Below are positions 44,464-52,710 of a DNA stretch of 64,000 bases, piece by piece (positions within the stretch are counted from its first letter, which is position 1; every line of letters starts with the position of its first letter). The stretch covers positions 310,001-374,000 of the forward strand of contig NZ_CP033932.1 in NCBI RefSeq assembly GCF_003815975.1, in the 5' to 3' direction. This DNA is from Chryseobacterium bernardetii. GTDB taxonomy: Bacteria > Bacteroidota > Bacteroidia > Flavobacteriales > Weeksellaceae. A model generated the notes under the pieces. It made no database searches. It worked only from the letters and a program-made list of their open reading frames with translations, and was not told the DNA's origin. The translations under genes were made by a program, and so were the position numbers.

Positions 44464-44652
44464 ATGAACCGAATTAAAGAAGTATTAAAAGAGAAGGGAA
44501 TTTCACAGGCTTGGCTTGCAAAGAAATTAGATAAAAGCTACAATACCATAAACGAGTACGCCCGAAATGTGAGGCAGCCAAGTCTGGAAGACCTGTATAA
44601 AATTGCAAATATTCTTGGAGTTAGTGCCAAAGATTTATTAATAGAACAATGA
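44464..44652 (+). CDS. XRE-family HTH, putative restriction controller (C) protein
   Basis: A 62-aa Cro/C1-type protein that is a single HTH domain (MNRIKEVLKEKGISQAWLAK, then YNTINEYARNVRQPSLEDLY). Its stop overlaps the HsdR start (ATGA), so it leads the operon. Small XRE proteins in this position time expression of modification before restriction. Palindromes upstream fit autoregulation. Confidence 0.88.
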   Translation: MNRIKEVLKEKGISQAWLAKKLDKSYNTINEYARNVRQPSLEDLYKIANILGVSAKDLLIEQ

Positions 44653-47651
44653 GCAAAGAAAACCAAATTGAACTTAGCTTAATTGAGCAGCTCAAAGGGC
44701 TCAAATATATCTATCGACCTGAAATTGTTGATAGAAAATCGTTGGAATCAAATTTTCGTCAGAAATTCGAGACATTAAATCGTGTAAGATTGACTGATAA
44801 TGAATTTTTGCGTTTACGTGAAGAAATAATAAGTCCAGATGTTTTTGAGGCTTCCAAACTTTTACGTGAAAGGCAGTACTTTCAACGAGAAGATGGAACT
44901 CCATTACATTATACTTTGGTAAATAACAAGCAATGGTGTAAGAATAATTTTGAAGTCATCAATCAATTACGAGTTAATACCGAAAACAGCCATCAGCGAT
45001 ATGACATTATTCTGCTTATAAATGGTTTGCCTGTGGTGCAGATTGAGCTTAAAAAGGGAGACATCTCTCATAGGAAAGCTATGCAGCAAATTGTCGATTA
45101 CAAAAACGAACCTGGTAATGGATATAGTAATTCGTTACTCTGTTATTTGCAATTATTTATTGTTAGTAATGGAGGTAGGACACTTTATTTTGCAAATAAC
45201 AAAAATCAACATTTTGCCTTTAATGCCGACGAACAATTTCTACCTGTATATGAATTAGCGGACATCAACAATAAGAAGATTAATAATTTACACGAGTTCA
45301 CTGAAAAATTTTTGACAAAATGTACACTAGGTGAAATGATTAGTAAATACATGGTCTTAGTAGAAAGCGAGCAAAAATTATTAGTGATGCGACCTTACCA
45401 AATTTACGCGGTAAAAGCAATAGTTGATTGCATAAAAGACAACAGAGGAAATGGTTATATATGGCACACAACTGGTAGTGGTAAAACTTTAACTTCCTTT
45501 AAAGCATCCACTTTATTAAAAAGCAATCCAGATGTTGAAAAATGCTTGTTTGTGGTCGACCGTAAAGACCTTGACCGGCAAACTCGCGAGGAATTTAATA
45601 AATTTCAGGAAGGAAGTGTTGAAGAAAATACAAATACTGAAACATTGGTTAAGCGGCTACTTTCTTCAGACTATGCAGATAAAGTAATTGTCACTACCAT
45701 ACAGAAATTAGGATTGGCTCTTGACGGAACTAATAAAAAAAATTACAAAGAACGCTTAGAACCATTACGAAGTAAACGCATCGTTTTTATTTTTGATGAG
45801 TGTCATCGTTCCCAATTTGGGGATAACCATAAAGCAATAAAGGAATTTTTTCCGAATGCTCAATTATTCGGCTTTACTGGTACACCAATTTTTGATGGTA
45901 ATGCAACTTACAATATTCGGGAAGGTGAATATGGCTCTTACAAAACCACAAAAGATATTTTCCAACAGGAATTGCATGCCTATACTATTACTCACGCTAT
46001 AGAAGACAAAAACGTACTCCGTTTTCATATTGATTATTTCAAAGGACAAGGCAGTCAAAATGCGAAGCCAGGAGAAGCCATAGCACAGCAAGCAGTGGTA
46101 GAAGCTATTCTGGAAAAACATGATGCCGCGACTAACAACAGAAAATTTAATGCTGTATTGGCTACGTCTTCCATTAATAGTGCTATTGAATATCATCGAC
46201 TATTTAAAGAAAACCAGGAAAAGAAATATGCAAACGATCCTAATTATTCATCTTTAAACATAGCTTGTGTGTTTTCTCCTCCGGCACAACTGATTGCCAA
46301 AGAAGGTGACCAACAAAGTCAAAAAAATGCAGCGGATATCAAACAGCTTCAGGATGACTTAACTCAGGAAAAAGAAGATAATAAACACAATCCGGAGGAA
46401 AAGAAAAAAGCGTTGACAGATATTATTTCCGATTATAATAAGCAGTTTGGAACAAACCATACCATCAACGAATTTGATGTATATTATCAAGATATACAAA
46501 GGCGAATCAAAGATCAGAAATACAGCAGTAAAGAATACGCCCACAAAAATAAGATTGACATTACCATCGTGGTGGATATGTTGCTTACCGGATTTGATTC
46601 GAAATATCTGAATACACTGTATGTAGATAAAAACCTCAAATATCACGGTCTTATTCAAGCTTTTTCAAGAACGAATCGAGTTTTGAATGATACCAAACCG
46701 TATGGCAATATTCTTGATTTTCGCTCACAACAGGATGAAGTAAATCAAGCAATTGCTTTATTTTCTGGTGAGAAAGTAAATAATCCAAGAGAAATATGGC
46801 TGGTAGATCCCGCTCCGGTTGTAATGGATAAGTTTAAAGGGGCAATAGAGAAATTAAACAAGTTCATGGAAGACAATAGTCTTTCAATGAAACCTGATGA
46901 TGTTTACAATTTAAAAGGCGATGCAGCAAAAATAGCATTTATCGAAAACTTTAAAGAAGTCCAACGTTTCAAATTACAGTTAGATCAATTTACGGATTTG
47001 AATGACGAGCAAAGAGTAGAAATTGAATCTCTTTTACCGAAAGAAACTTTTCAGGATTTCCGTAGCTCTTATATAGAAACTGCTAAGAAATTTCAAAAAA
47101 GACAGGAAAAAGAGGGAGATAACGCACCGGCAGAAATTCAACAGTTGGATTTTGAGTTCGTTCTGTTTGCTTCTGCTGTGATTGATTATGACTATATCAT
47201 GAATTTGATTGCTGATAGCACACAGAAGAAGTCCTCAAAGCAGAAAATGACAAAGGCACAGGTCATTAGTCTGTTAAGTGCTAACTCTAACCTAATGGAA
47301 GAGCAAATCGATTTGACAGAATTTATTGGTGCTCTGGATTGGACTACTGGTCATACTGCCGAAGAGCTTAAGAAAATGTATGATCTGTTTAAGGATGAAA
47401 AATACAATCAAGAACTAGCAACTATAGCAGCGAAATATGGACTTCAAACCGCAGACTTGAAAGTGTTTGTGGATAAGATTGTTTCTCGAATGATTTTCGA
47501 TGGTGAAAAACTAACGGATTTATTAGAACCATTACAGTTGAATTGGAAAGAACGTAGAGTGAGAGAATTGGCATTAATGGAAGATTTATTACCACAACTA
47601 AAGAAATTAGCCCAAGGGCGTGAAATAGCAGGATTAGCAGCTTATGAATAA
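44649..47651 (+). CDS. hsdR: Type I restriction endonuclease subunit HsdR
   Basis: A 1000-aa motor and nuclease subunit. The PD-(D/E)xK nuclease motifs are RYDIILLINGLPVVQIELKKGD (the D and the ExK; about residues 117-138, quoted as RYDIILL and VVQIELKKG). The SF2 translocase follows: TTGSGKTLTS (Walker A, about 274), IFDECHRSQFG (DEAD-box, about 382), FGFTGTPIF, and LIQAFSRTNRV (motif VI). The C-terminal helical region binds the methylase complex. It overlaps the hsdS start by 8 bases. Confidence 0.95.
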   Translation: MSKENQIELSLIEQLKGLKYIYRPEIVDRKSLESNFRQKFETLNRVRLTDNEFLRLREEIISPDVFEASKLLRERQYFQREDGTPLHYTLVNNKQWCKNNFEVINQLRVNTENSHQRYDIILLINGLPVVQIELKKGDISHRKAMQQIVDYKNEPGNGYSNSLLCYLQLFIVSNGGRTLYFANNKNQHFAFNADEQFLPVYELADINNKKINNLHEFTEKFLTKCTLGEMISKYMVLVESEQKLLVMRPYQIYAVKAIVDCIKDNRGNGYIWHTTGSGKTLTSFKASTLLKSNPDVEKCLFVVDRKDLDRQTREEFNKFQEGSVEENTNTETLVKRLLSSDYADKVIVTTIQKLGLALDGTNKKNYKERLEPLRSKRIVFIFDECHRSQFGDNHKAIKEFFPNAQLFGFTGTPIFDGNATYNIREGEYGSYKTTKDIFQQELHAYTITHAIEDKNVLRFHIDYFKGQGSQNAKPGEAIAQQAVVEAILEKHDAATNNRKFNAVLATSSINSAIEYHRLFKENQEKKYANDPNYSSLNIACVFSPPAQLIAKEGDQQSQKNAADIKQLQDDLTQEKEDNKHNPEEKKKALTDIISDYNKQFGTNHTINEFDVYYQDIQRRIKDQKYSSKEYAHKNKIDITIVVDMLLTGFDSKYLNTLYVDKNLKYHGLIQAFSRTNRVLNDTKPYGNILDFRSQQDEVNQAIALFSGEKVNNPREIWLVDPAPVVMDKFKGAIEKLNKFMEDNSLSMKPDDVYNLKGDAAKIAFIENFKEVQRFKLQLDQFTDLNDEQRVEIESLLPKETFQDFRSSYIETAKKFQKRQEKEGDNAPAEIQQLDFEFVLFASAVIDYDYIMNLIADSTQKKSSKQKMTKAQVISLLSANSNLMEEQIDLTEFIGALDWTTGHTAEELKKMYDLFKDEKYNQELATIAAKYGLQTADLKVFVDKIVSRMIFDGEKLTDLLEPLQLNWKERRVRELALMEDLLPQLKKLAQGREIAGLAAYE

Positions 47652-48930
47652 CAAAAATACTTTGATACCAGAATTGCGTTTTCCTGAATTTATTGATGAT
47701 GGAGATTGGGAAAAACTTGTCGTAAGTCAAGTTGCAAGTTATGAAAATGGAAAAGCACACGAACAAAATATAATAGAAGACGGAGCTTATATTGTTGTAA
47801 ACTCAAAATTTATTTCTTCGGACGGAAAAGTCAGAAAATACACAGACAATGCTGATTGTTTGGCCAATAAAGATGATGTTTTAATGGTGCTTAGCGATGT
47901 GCCAAATGGAAAAGCAATAGCGAAATGTTTTTATGTTGAAGAAAACAATAAGTTTACTGTTAATCAGAGGATATGTAAGATAACTGCAACAAAAGTAAAT
48001 AGTAAAATTTTATATTATGTACTAAATAGGAATTCTTACTTGCTTTCTTTCGATGATGGAGTTAAACAGACTAATCTTCGAAATGAAGATGTTCTAAATT
48101 GTCCAGTCTTGCTTCCAAAAAATCCAAAAGAACAGGCGAAAATATCTGAATTTGTTTCTTCTTTAGACGAAATTATTGAAGGTCACATTGAAAGGTTAGA
48201 CTTATTAGAAGAACATAAAAAGGGATTGATGCAGAATCTATTTCCTCAAAAAGGAGAAAAAAAACCAAAGCATCGATTCCCAGAATTTGAAAATGATGGA
48301 GAATGGATTCAAACATCGTTAGGAAAAGTTTATAGGTTTTACATCACGAATTCATTTTCAAGAGACAATTTAAACTATGAAGCTGGAAATGTAAAGAATA
48401 TACACTATGGAGATATTCATACGAAATTTTCCACTTTATTCGACATTACAAATGAATATGTTCCATTTATCAATGAAGATATATCAATAGATAAAATAAA
48501 AGAAGACAGTTATTGTATTGAAGGTGATATCGTTTTTGCAGACGCTTCGGAGGACTTGAATGACATCGGCAAAAGTATTGAGATTGTCAATCTTGATGGA
48601 CAAAAACTAGTTTCAGGACTTCATACATTGCTAGCGAGACAAAAGAAGAGCGAGTTAGCTATTGGTTTCGGAGGTTATTTATTTAAATCAGCTTGGATAA
48701 GAAGACAAATTCAGAGAGAGTCACAAGGAGCAAAAGTATTAGGAGTTTCTGCCACAAGAATTTCAGAAATCTTGATTTCGTTTCCCAAAAATCAAAAAGA
48801 ACAAAAAAAAATAGCTTCTTGCTTGTCTTCTTTAGATGAGCTAATTATTGCACAAACTAAAAAAATAGATCAATTGAGATTACATAAAAAAGGATTGATG
48901 CAAAGTCTATTTCCAAAAATGAATGATTAG
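47644..48930 (+). CDS. hsdS: Type I restriction specificity subunit HsdS
   Basis: A 428-aa subunit with two target-recognition domains (about residues 10-150 and 215-360), each followed by a conserved helical spacer: KEQAKISEFVSSLDEIIEGH with HKKGLMQNLFPQ, and KEQKKIASCLSSLDELIIAQ with HKKGLMQSLFPK. Each half begins with a RFPEF element. The sequence recognised cannot be read. The spacer repeats are also similar at DNA level, so domain swapping by recombination is possible. Confidence 0.94.
   Translation: MNNKNTLIPELRFPEFIDDGDWEKLVVSQVASYENGKAHEQNIIEDGAYIVVNSKFISSDGKVRKYTDNADCLANKDDVLMVLSDVPNGKAIAKCFYVEENNKFTVNQRICKITATKVNSKILYYVLNRNSYLLSFDDGVKQTNLRNEDVLNCPVLLPKNPKEQAKISEFVSSLDEIIEGHIERLDLLEEHKKGLMQNLFPQKGEKKPKHRFPEFENDGEWIQTSLGKVYRFYITNSFSRDNLNYEAGNVKNIHYGDIHTKFSTLFDITNEYVPFINEDISIDKIKEDSYCIEGDIVFADASEDLNDIGKSIEIVNLDGQKLVSGLHTLLARQKKSELAIGFGGYLFKSAWIRRQIQRESQGAKVLGVSATRISEILISFPKNQKEQKKIASCLSSLDELIIAQTKKIDQLRLHKKGLMQSLFPKMND
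48214..48246 (+). repeat. hsdS central conserved repeat (copy 1)
   Basis: Encodes the HKKGLMQNLFP spacer. It matches 48882-48914 at most positions (shared blocks include GGATTGATGCA and TCTATTTCC), flanking the second target-recognition domain. Confidence 0.6.
48882..48914 (+). repeat. hsdS distal conserved repeat (copy 2)
   Basis: Second copy of the spacer repeat at the 3' end of hsdS, encoding HKKGLMQSLFP. Confidence 0.6.
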
Positions 48931-48933
48931 ATA

Positions 48934-50163
48934 ATGAGCAATAAAAACGAATTAATCAATTTTACAACCTTAGAAGAAGTTGCTCAGCATTTCAGAAAGG
49001 ATTTAACGGGGGATCATCGCCCAATGAAAGATTTGGTTCTCTTTTTTGCCCACAACGGCACTGGAAAAACCCGACTTTCTATGGATTTTAAGCAGGCAGG
49101 TAAAGTGTTTGACGCAGAAGGAAATGTGACAAGCAGAGATACTTTGTATTTTAATGCATTTACAGAAGACTTATTTTCTTGGAATAATGATTTAGAGAAT
49201 GACACCAATAGGGTATTAAATCTAAATGCGGATTCAGCTTTTTTTGACGGATTGCACGAGTTAGAACTTGATGCTAAAATCGAAGCATTTTTCAATAACT
49301 ACGTAGATTTAAAATTTGATATTAATTATGATACTTCGACGGTGACTTTCTCCAGAAGTATCGTTGTCGAAGGAAATGAGCAGACTGTTGAAAATATTAA
49401 GATTTCAAGAGGAGAAGAAACATTATTCATTTGGTGCTTTTTTCTTGCTATTTGTCAATTAGCCATTGATAAAGACCCTGCGTATAGCTGGGTGAAATAT
49501 ATTTACATTGACGACCCAATTTCCTCCCTTGATGAGAATAATGCAATTGCAGTTGCTTGTGATTTATGCAATCTGCTAACAAGCCAAGGAAACGAAATCA
49601 AAACGATAATTTCTACGCACCACAGCTTGTTTTTCAATGTATTGTATAATGAATTCGGAAGAAAGGTAAAAAATAAACGTTACTTTTTGCATTCTAAAAA
49701 ACCTAGTGGATATGCTTTGCAGGACACTAATGACACTCCATTTTTCCATCACATAGCTACACTTGGTGAACTAAAAAAAATTGCCGAATCTAATAAAATA
49801 TATACTTATCATTTTAATTCATTAAGAAGTGTTTTGGAAAAAACAGCTACGTTTTTTGGTTATGATAAAATAGATAAATGTATTAATGGATTAGAAGATG
49901 AAGTCCTTTTTGAAAGGGCTTTACAACTCTTTAGTCACGGAAAATACTCAATATTCGATCCTGTCGAAATGGGTGATGACAATAAAGAACTATTTAAAAA
50001 AATCTTGCAAGGTTTTTTGGATAAGTATGAATTTTATTTTCCATTAATTTTTGAAGAAGAAGTGGCAGCAATAGAAACCCCACAACCAGAAGCAGAACAA
50101 GCCGTTCCGGTAGCATTAAATGAAGTAGTTCCCACAGTGGAACCTGATCAATTAAACAGTTAA
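48934..50163 (+). CDS. PrrC-like AAA ATPase, candidate tRNA anticodon nuclease
   Basis: A 409-aa protein between hsdS and hsdM. The N-terminal ABC-type ATPase has Walker A AHNGTGKTRLS (Lys45), signature ISRGEETLFIW (158-168), Walker B YIDDPISSLDENN (191-203) and the His switch STHHSLF. The C-terminal ~130 residues contain R298, E302 (NSLRSVLEK) and H335 (LFSHGKYS). E. coli PrrC (396 aa) uses Arg320, Glu324 and His356 to cut tRNA-Lys, so spacing (4 and 33 versus 4 and 32) and length agree well. PrrC is silenced by its type I enzyme and released when a phage disables restriction. Nuclease activity and tRNA target here are inferred. The tail after residue ~375 is Glu/Pro/Ala-rich. Confidence 0.75.
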   Translation: MSNKNELINFTTLEEVAQHFRKDLTGDHRPMKDLVLFFAHNGTGKTRLSMDFKQAGKVFDAEGNVTSRDTLYFNAFTEDLFSWNNDLENDTNRVLNLNADSAFFDGLHELELDAKIEAFFNNYVDLKFDINYDTSTVTFSRSIVVEGNEQTVENIKISRGEETLFIWCFFLAICQLAIDKDPAYSWVKYIYIDDPISSLDENNAIAVACDLCNLLTSQGNEIKTIISTHHSLFFNVLYNEFGRKVKNKRYFLHSKKPSGYALQDTNDTPFFHHIATLGELKKIAESNKIYTYHFNSLRSVLEKTATFFGYDKIDKCINGLEDEVLFERALQLFSHGKYSIFDPVEMGDDNKELFKKILQGFLDKYEFYFPLIFEEEVAAIETPQPEAEQAVPVALNEVVPTVEPDQLNS

Positions 50164-50164
50164 A

Positions 50165-51793
50165 ATGACACAAAAAGAACAACAACAATTGGGTAAAACC
50201 CTTTGGAATATAGCAAACGAATTACGAGGAGCAATGAATGCGGATGATTTCCGTGATTATATGCTGTCATTTCTTTTTTTAAGGTATTTATCCAGTAATT
50301 ATGAAGAAGCCGCTAAAAAAGAATTAGGCTCCGATTATCCTCAAACGGATTCAAATATTGTATCTGAATTTGGTGTAACAACACCACTTCAGCTATGGTA
50401 TGAGGGTAATAATGATGACATAGATGAGTTTGAAAAGCAAATGAGAAGAAAGGTTCACTATGTGATAAAACCGCAATATCTGTGGAGTAATATCACAGAA
50501 ATGGCACGAACTCATGATGATGAATTATTGCCTACATTAAATAAAGGCTTTAAGTATATACAGGACGAATCTTTCGACAGTGCCTTTCAAGGACTATTCT
50601 CTGAAATTAACCTAAACTCCGATAAATTAGGAAAAACTAATACCGACAGGAATAAAACACTTTGTAATATTATTCAGAAAATTTCTGAAGGTATAGCTGA
50701 TTTTTCCACCGACACAGATACTTTAGGTGATGCTTACGAGTATTTGATTGGTCAATTCGCAGCAGGTTCAGGTAAAAAAGCTGGTGAATTTTATACGCCT
50801 CAGCAAATTTCAACCATTCTATCAGAGATAGTGACGCTTGATAGTCAAGATCCGTCATCAGGGAAAAAAGATAAGTTAGACAAAGTATTGGATTTTGCAT
50901 GTGGGTCTGGCTCCCTCTTATTGAACGTTAGAAAGCAAATTAAATCAGAAGGCGGAAGCATTAATAAAATTTACGGGCAAGAAAAGAATATCACTACTTA
51001 TAACCTTGCTCGAATGAATATGCTATTACATGGTATGAAAGATACCGAGTTTGAGATATTCCATGGAGATACTTTGCTCAATCACTGGGATTTACTGAAT
51101 GAGATGAACCCGAGTAAAAAGACAGAGTTTGATGCTATTGTTGCTAATCCGCCGTTTAGCTTACGTTGGGAGCCAAACGATACTATGGCTGAAGATTTTC
51201 GCTTTAAAAGTCATGGATTAGCTCCTAAATCTGCTGCTGACTTTGCATTTTTACTGCATGGCTTTCATTTTCTGAGTGATGAGGGTACTATGGCTATTAT
51301 ATTACCACATGGTGTTTTATTTCGTGGAGGAGCAGAGGAACGTATTAGAACTAAACTTTTGAAAGATAACCATATTGATACAATTATTGGATTACCTTCT
51401 AACTTATTTTACTCCACAGGTATTCCTGTTTGTATTTTGGTTTTAAAGAAATGTAAAAAGCAAGATGATGTCTTGTTTATTAATGCTTCAGAACAATACA
51501 AGCCAGGAAAAAGGCAGAATTATTTAGAACCTGAACATATTCAGAGAATTGTAGACACCTATCAATTTAGACCTGAAGATGTTGAAAGGTACGCACGTAA
51601 GGTTTCTATGGATGAAATTGAAAAGAATGGTTTTAATCTTAATATATCAAGATACGTAAGTACCGCAGTAGATGACGTTCAAATTGACTTGAACGATGTT
51701 CATTCCAAACTTGAAGCAATAAATGAAAAGATTAAAATAAACACAGATAAACACAACGAATTCTTGAAAGATTTAGGTTTAAAAAAGATTTAG
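50165..51793 (+). CDS. hsdM: Type I restriction modification methylase HsdM
   Basis: A 542-aa N6-adenine methyltransferase. The N-terminal HsdM domain has ELRGAMNADDFRDYMLSFLF. Motif I is VLDFACGSGSLLL (about residue 241), motif IV is IVANPPF (about 327), and the AGEFYTPQQIS entry is present (about 207). The C-terminus is a coiled coil that holds HsdS. It starts 1 base after the PrrC-like gene and ends the operon at a strong terminator. Confidence 0.95.
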   Translation: MTQKEQQQLGKTLWNIANELRGAMNADDFRDYMLSFLFLRYLSSNYEEAAKKELGSDYPQTDSNIVSEFGVTTPLQLWYEGNNDDIDEFEKQMRRKVHYVIKPQYLWSNITEMARTHDDELLPTLNKGFKYIQDESFDSAFQGLFSEINLNSDKLGKTNTDRNKTLCNIIQKISEGIADFSTDTDTLGDAYEYLIGQFAAGSGKKAGEFYTPQQISTILSEIVTLDSQDPSSGKKDKLDKVLDFACGSGSLLLNVRKQIKSEGGSINKIYGQEKNITTYNLARMNMLLHGMKDTEFEIFHGDTLLNHWDLLNEMNPSKKTEFDAIVANPPFSLRWEPNDTMAEDFRFKSHGLAPKSAADFAFLLHGFHFLSDEGTMAIILPHGVLFRGGAEERIRTKLLKDNHIDTIIGLPSNLFYSTGIPVCILVLKKCKKQDDVLFINASEQYKPGKRQNYLEPEHIQRIVDTYQFRPEDVERYARKVSMDEIEKNGFNLNISRYVSTAVDDVQIDLNDVHSKLEAINEKIKINTDKHNEFLKDLGLKKI

Positions 51794-51833
51794 ACAATAA
51801 ATAAACCCTCCAATTTCGGAGGGTTTATTTATT
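51794..51833. terminator. Bidirectional terminator between hsdM and ORF6N gene
   Basis: Perfect 17-bp arms (51794-51810 and 51817-51833; core ACCCTCC/GGAGGGT) around loop AATTTC, with A/T-rich outer stems. It serves the convergent hsdM (+) and the leftward ORF6N gene (-) and overlaps the last codons of the latter. Confidence 0.85.
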
Positions 51834-52710
51834 GGTTGTTTAAGATTTGGAGCATCCTGCCCACTTCAATATCCATTCGTGAAAAGGCAAACCATTTTTT
51901 GCCCAGGTCTTTGAGTGATGCTCCGATGTGGTAAAGTTCCACATTGTCAATAATCAAGAAACGGTCGTGGGCATCGGAGAAAATCTCCACTTCGATAGGT
52001 GGATATTGGCTGTTGTAGCGTTGCAGGTCTAACCGTAACTGATTGCTGATAGCTTTGGTGTAGATTGTTGCAATTACATTCGCTTTGCGTTTACCCAATA
52101 AGGTCAGTACCGTATCGTCCACATAATTATCAAGCAGGATAATGGAACTTTCGGCACTTCGGATAATATCCGAAACAAAGGTATAGGCATCAAAAATCTG
52201 CCCGTTATAGAAAATACCTTTTTCGCTGTGGAGCTTGTCGCTTTCCAAAGCCTTAAAAATCTCTTCAAATTTTTGGTCAGCTTCTAATTGCTTTAGCTCA
52301 ATTTTACCCAAACGATGAAACAAAGAAGCATTGCTGATAAGCATTCTCCGCATTTCTACAAAGGCTTCCATAATTTCAACACTGACTTTAACCGCTATAT
52401 CTGAACGGAGTATGGCAGAAGCCATTGCGACCCCTTGTTCAGTAAAAACATAGGGCAAATACCGTCTTCCACCGTAGCTTAAACTTGAGGTTCCAAATTG
52501 GAACCTCAAGTTTTCAACTTCCCCTTCGGTCAGTTGAAAGCAAAAAGAAGCAGGAAACCTCTCAATATTTCTTTTTACGGCTTTGTTGAGGTTCTTTGTT
52601 TCCACTTGGTATAAGGAAGCGAGGTCGCTATCCAGCATCACTTGCTTTCCACGTATGGAATAAATCAGGTTTTTGATTTCCATTGTGCTAATGGTAGGCT
52701 TATTTTCCAT
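51829..52710 (-). CDS. ORF6N-domain protein with C-terminal PLD-like region
   Basis: A 293-aa protein. The N-terminal ORF6N (KilA-type) DNA-binding domain is clear: VMLDSDLASLYQVETKNLNKAVKRN, RFPASFCFQLTEGE, YLPYVFTEQGVAMASAIL. The C-terminal half (about residues 165-290) has SIILLDNYVDDTVLTLL and FSDAHDRFLIIDN, resembling a single HxK-type phospholipase-D-like half-site with HDR replacing HxK. The combination is found on Bacteroidetes mobile elements; function unknown. It overlaps the topB stop by 1 base, extending the excision-type operon. Confidence 0.85.
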   Translation of the reverse strand: MENKPTISTMEIKNLIYSIRGKQVMLDSDLASLYQVETKNLNKAVKRNIERFPASFCFQLTEGEVENLRFQFGTSSLSYGGRRYLPYVFTEQGVAMASAILRSDIAVKVSVEIMEAFVEMRRMLISNASLFHRLGKIELKQLEADQKFEEIFKALESDKLHSEKGIFYNGQIFDAYTFVSDIIRSAESSIILLDNYVDDTVLTLLGKRKANVIATIYTKAISNQLRLDLQRYNSQYPPIEVEIFSDAHDRFLIIDNVELYHIGASLKDLGKKWFAFSRMDIEVGRMLQILNNQ

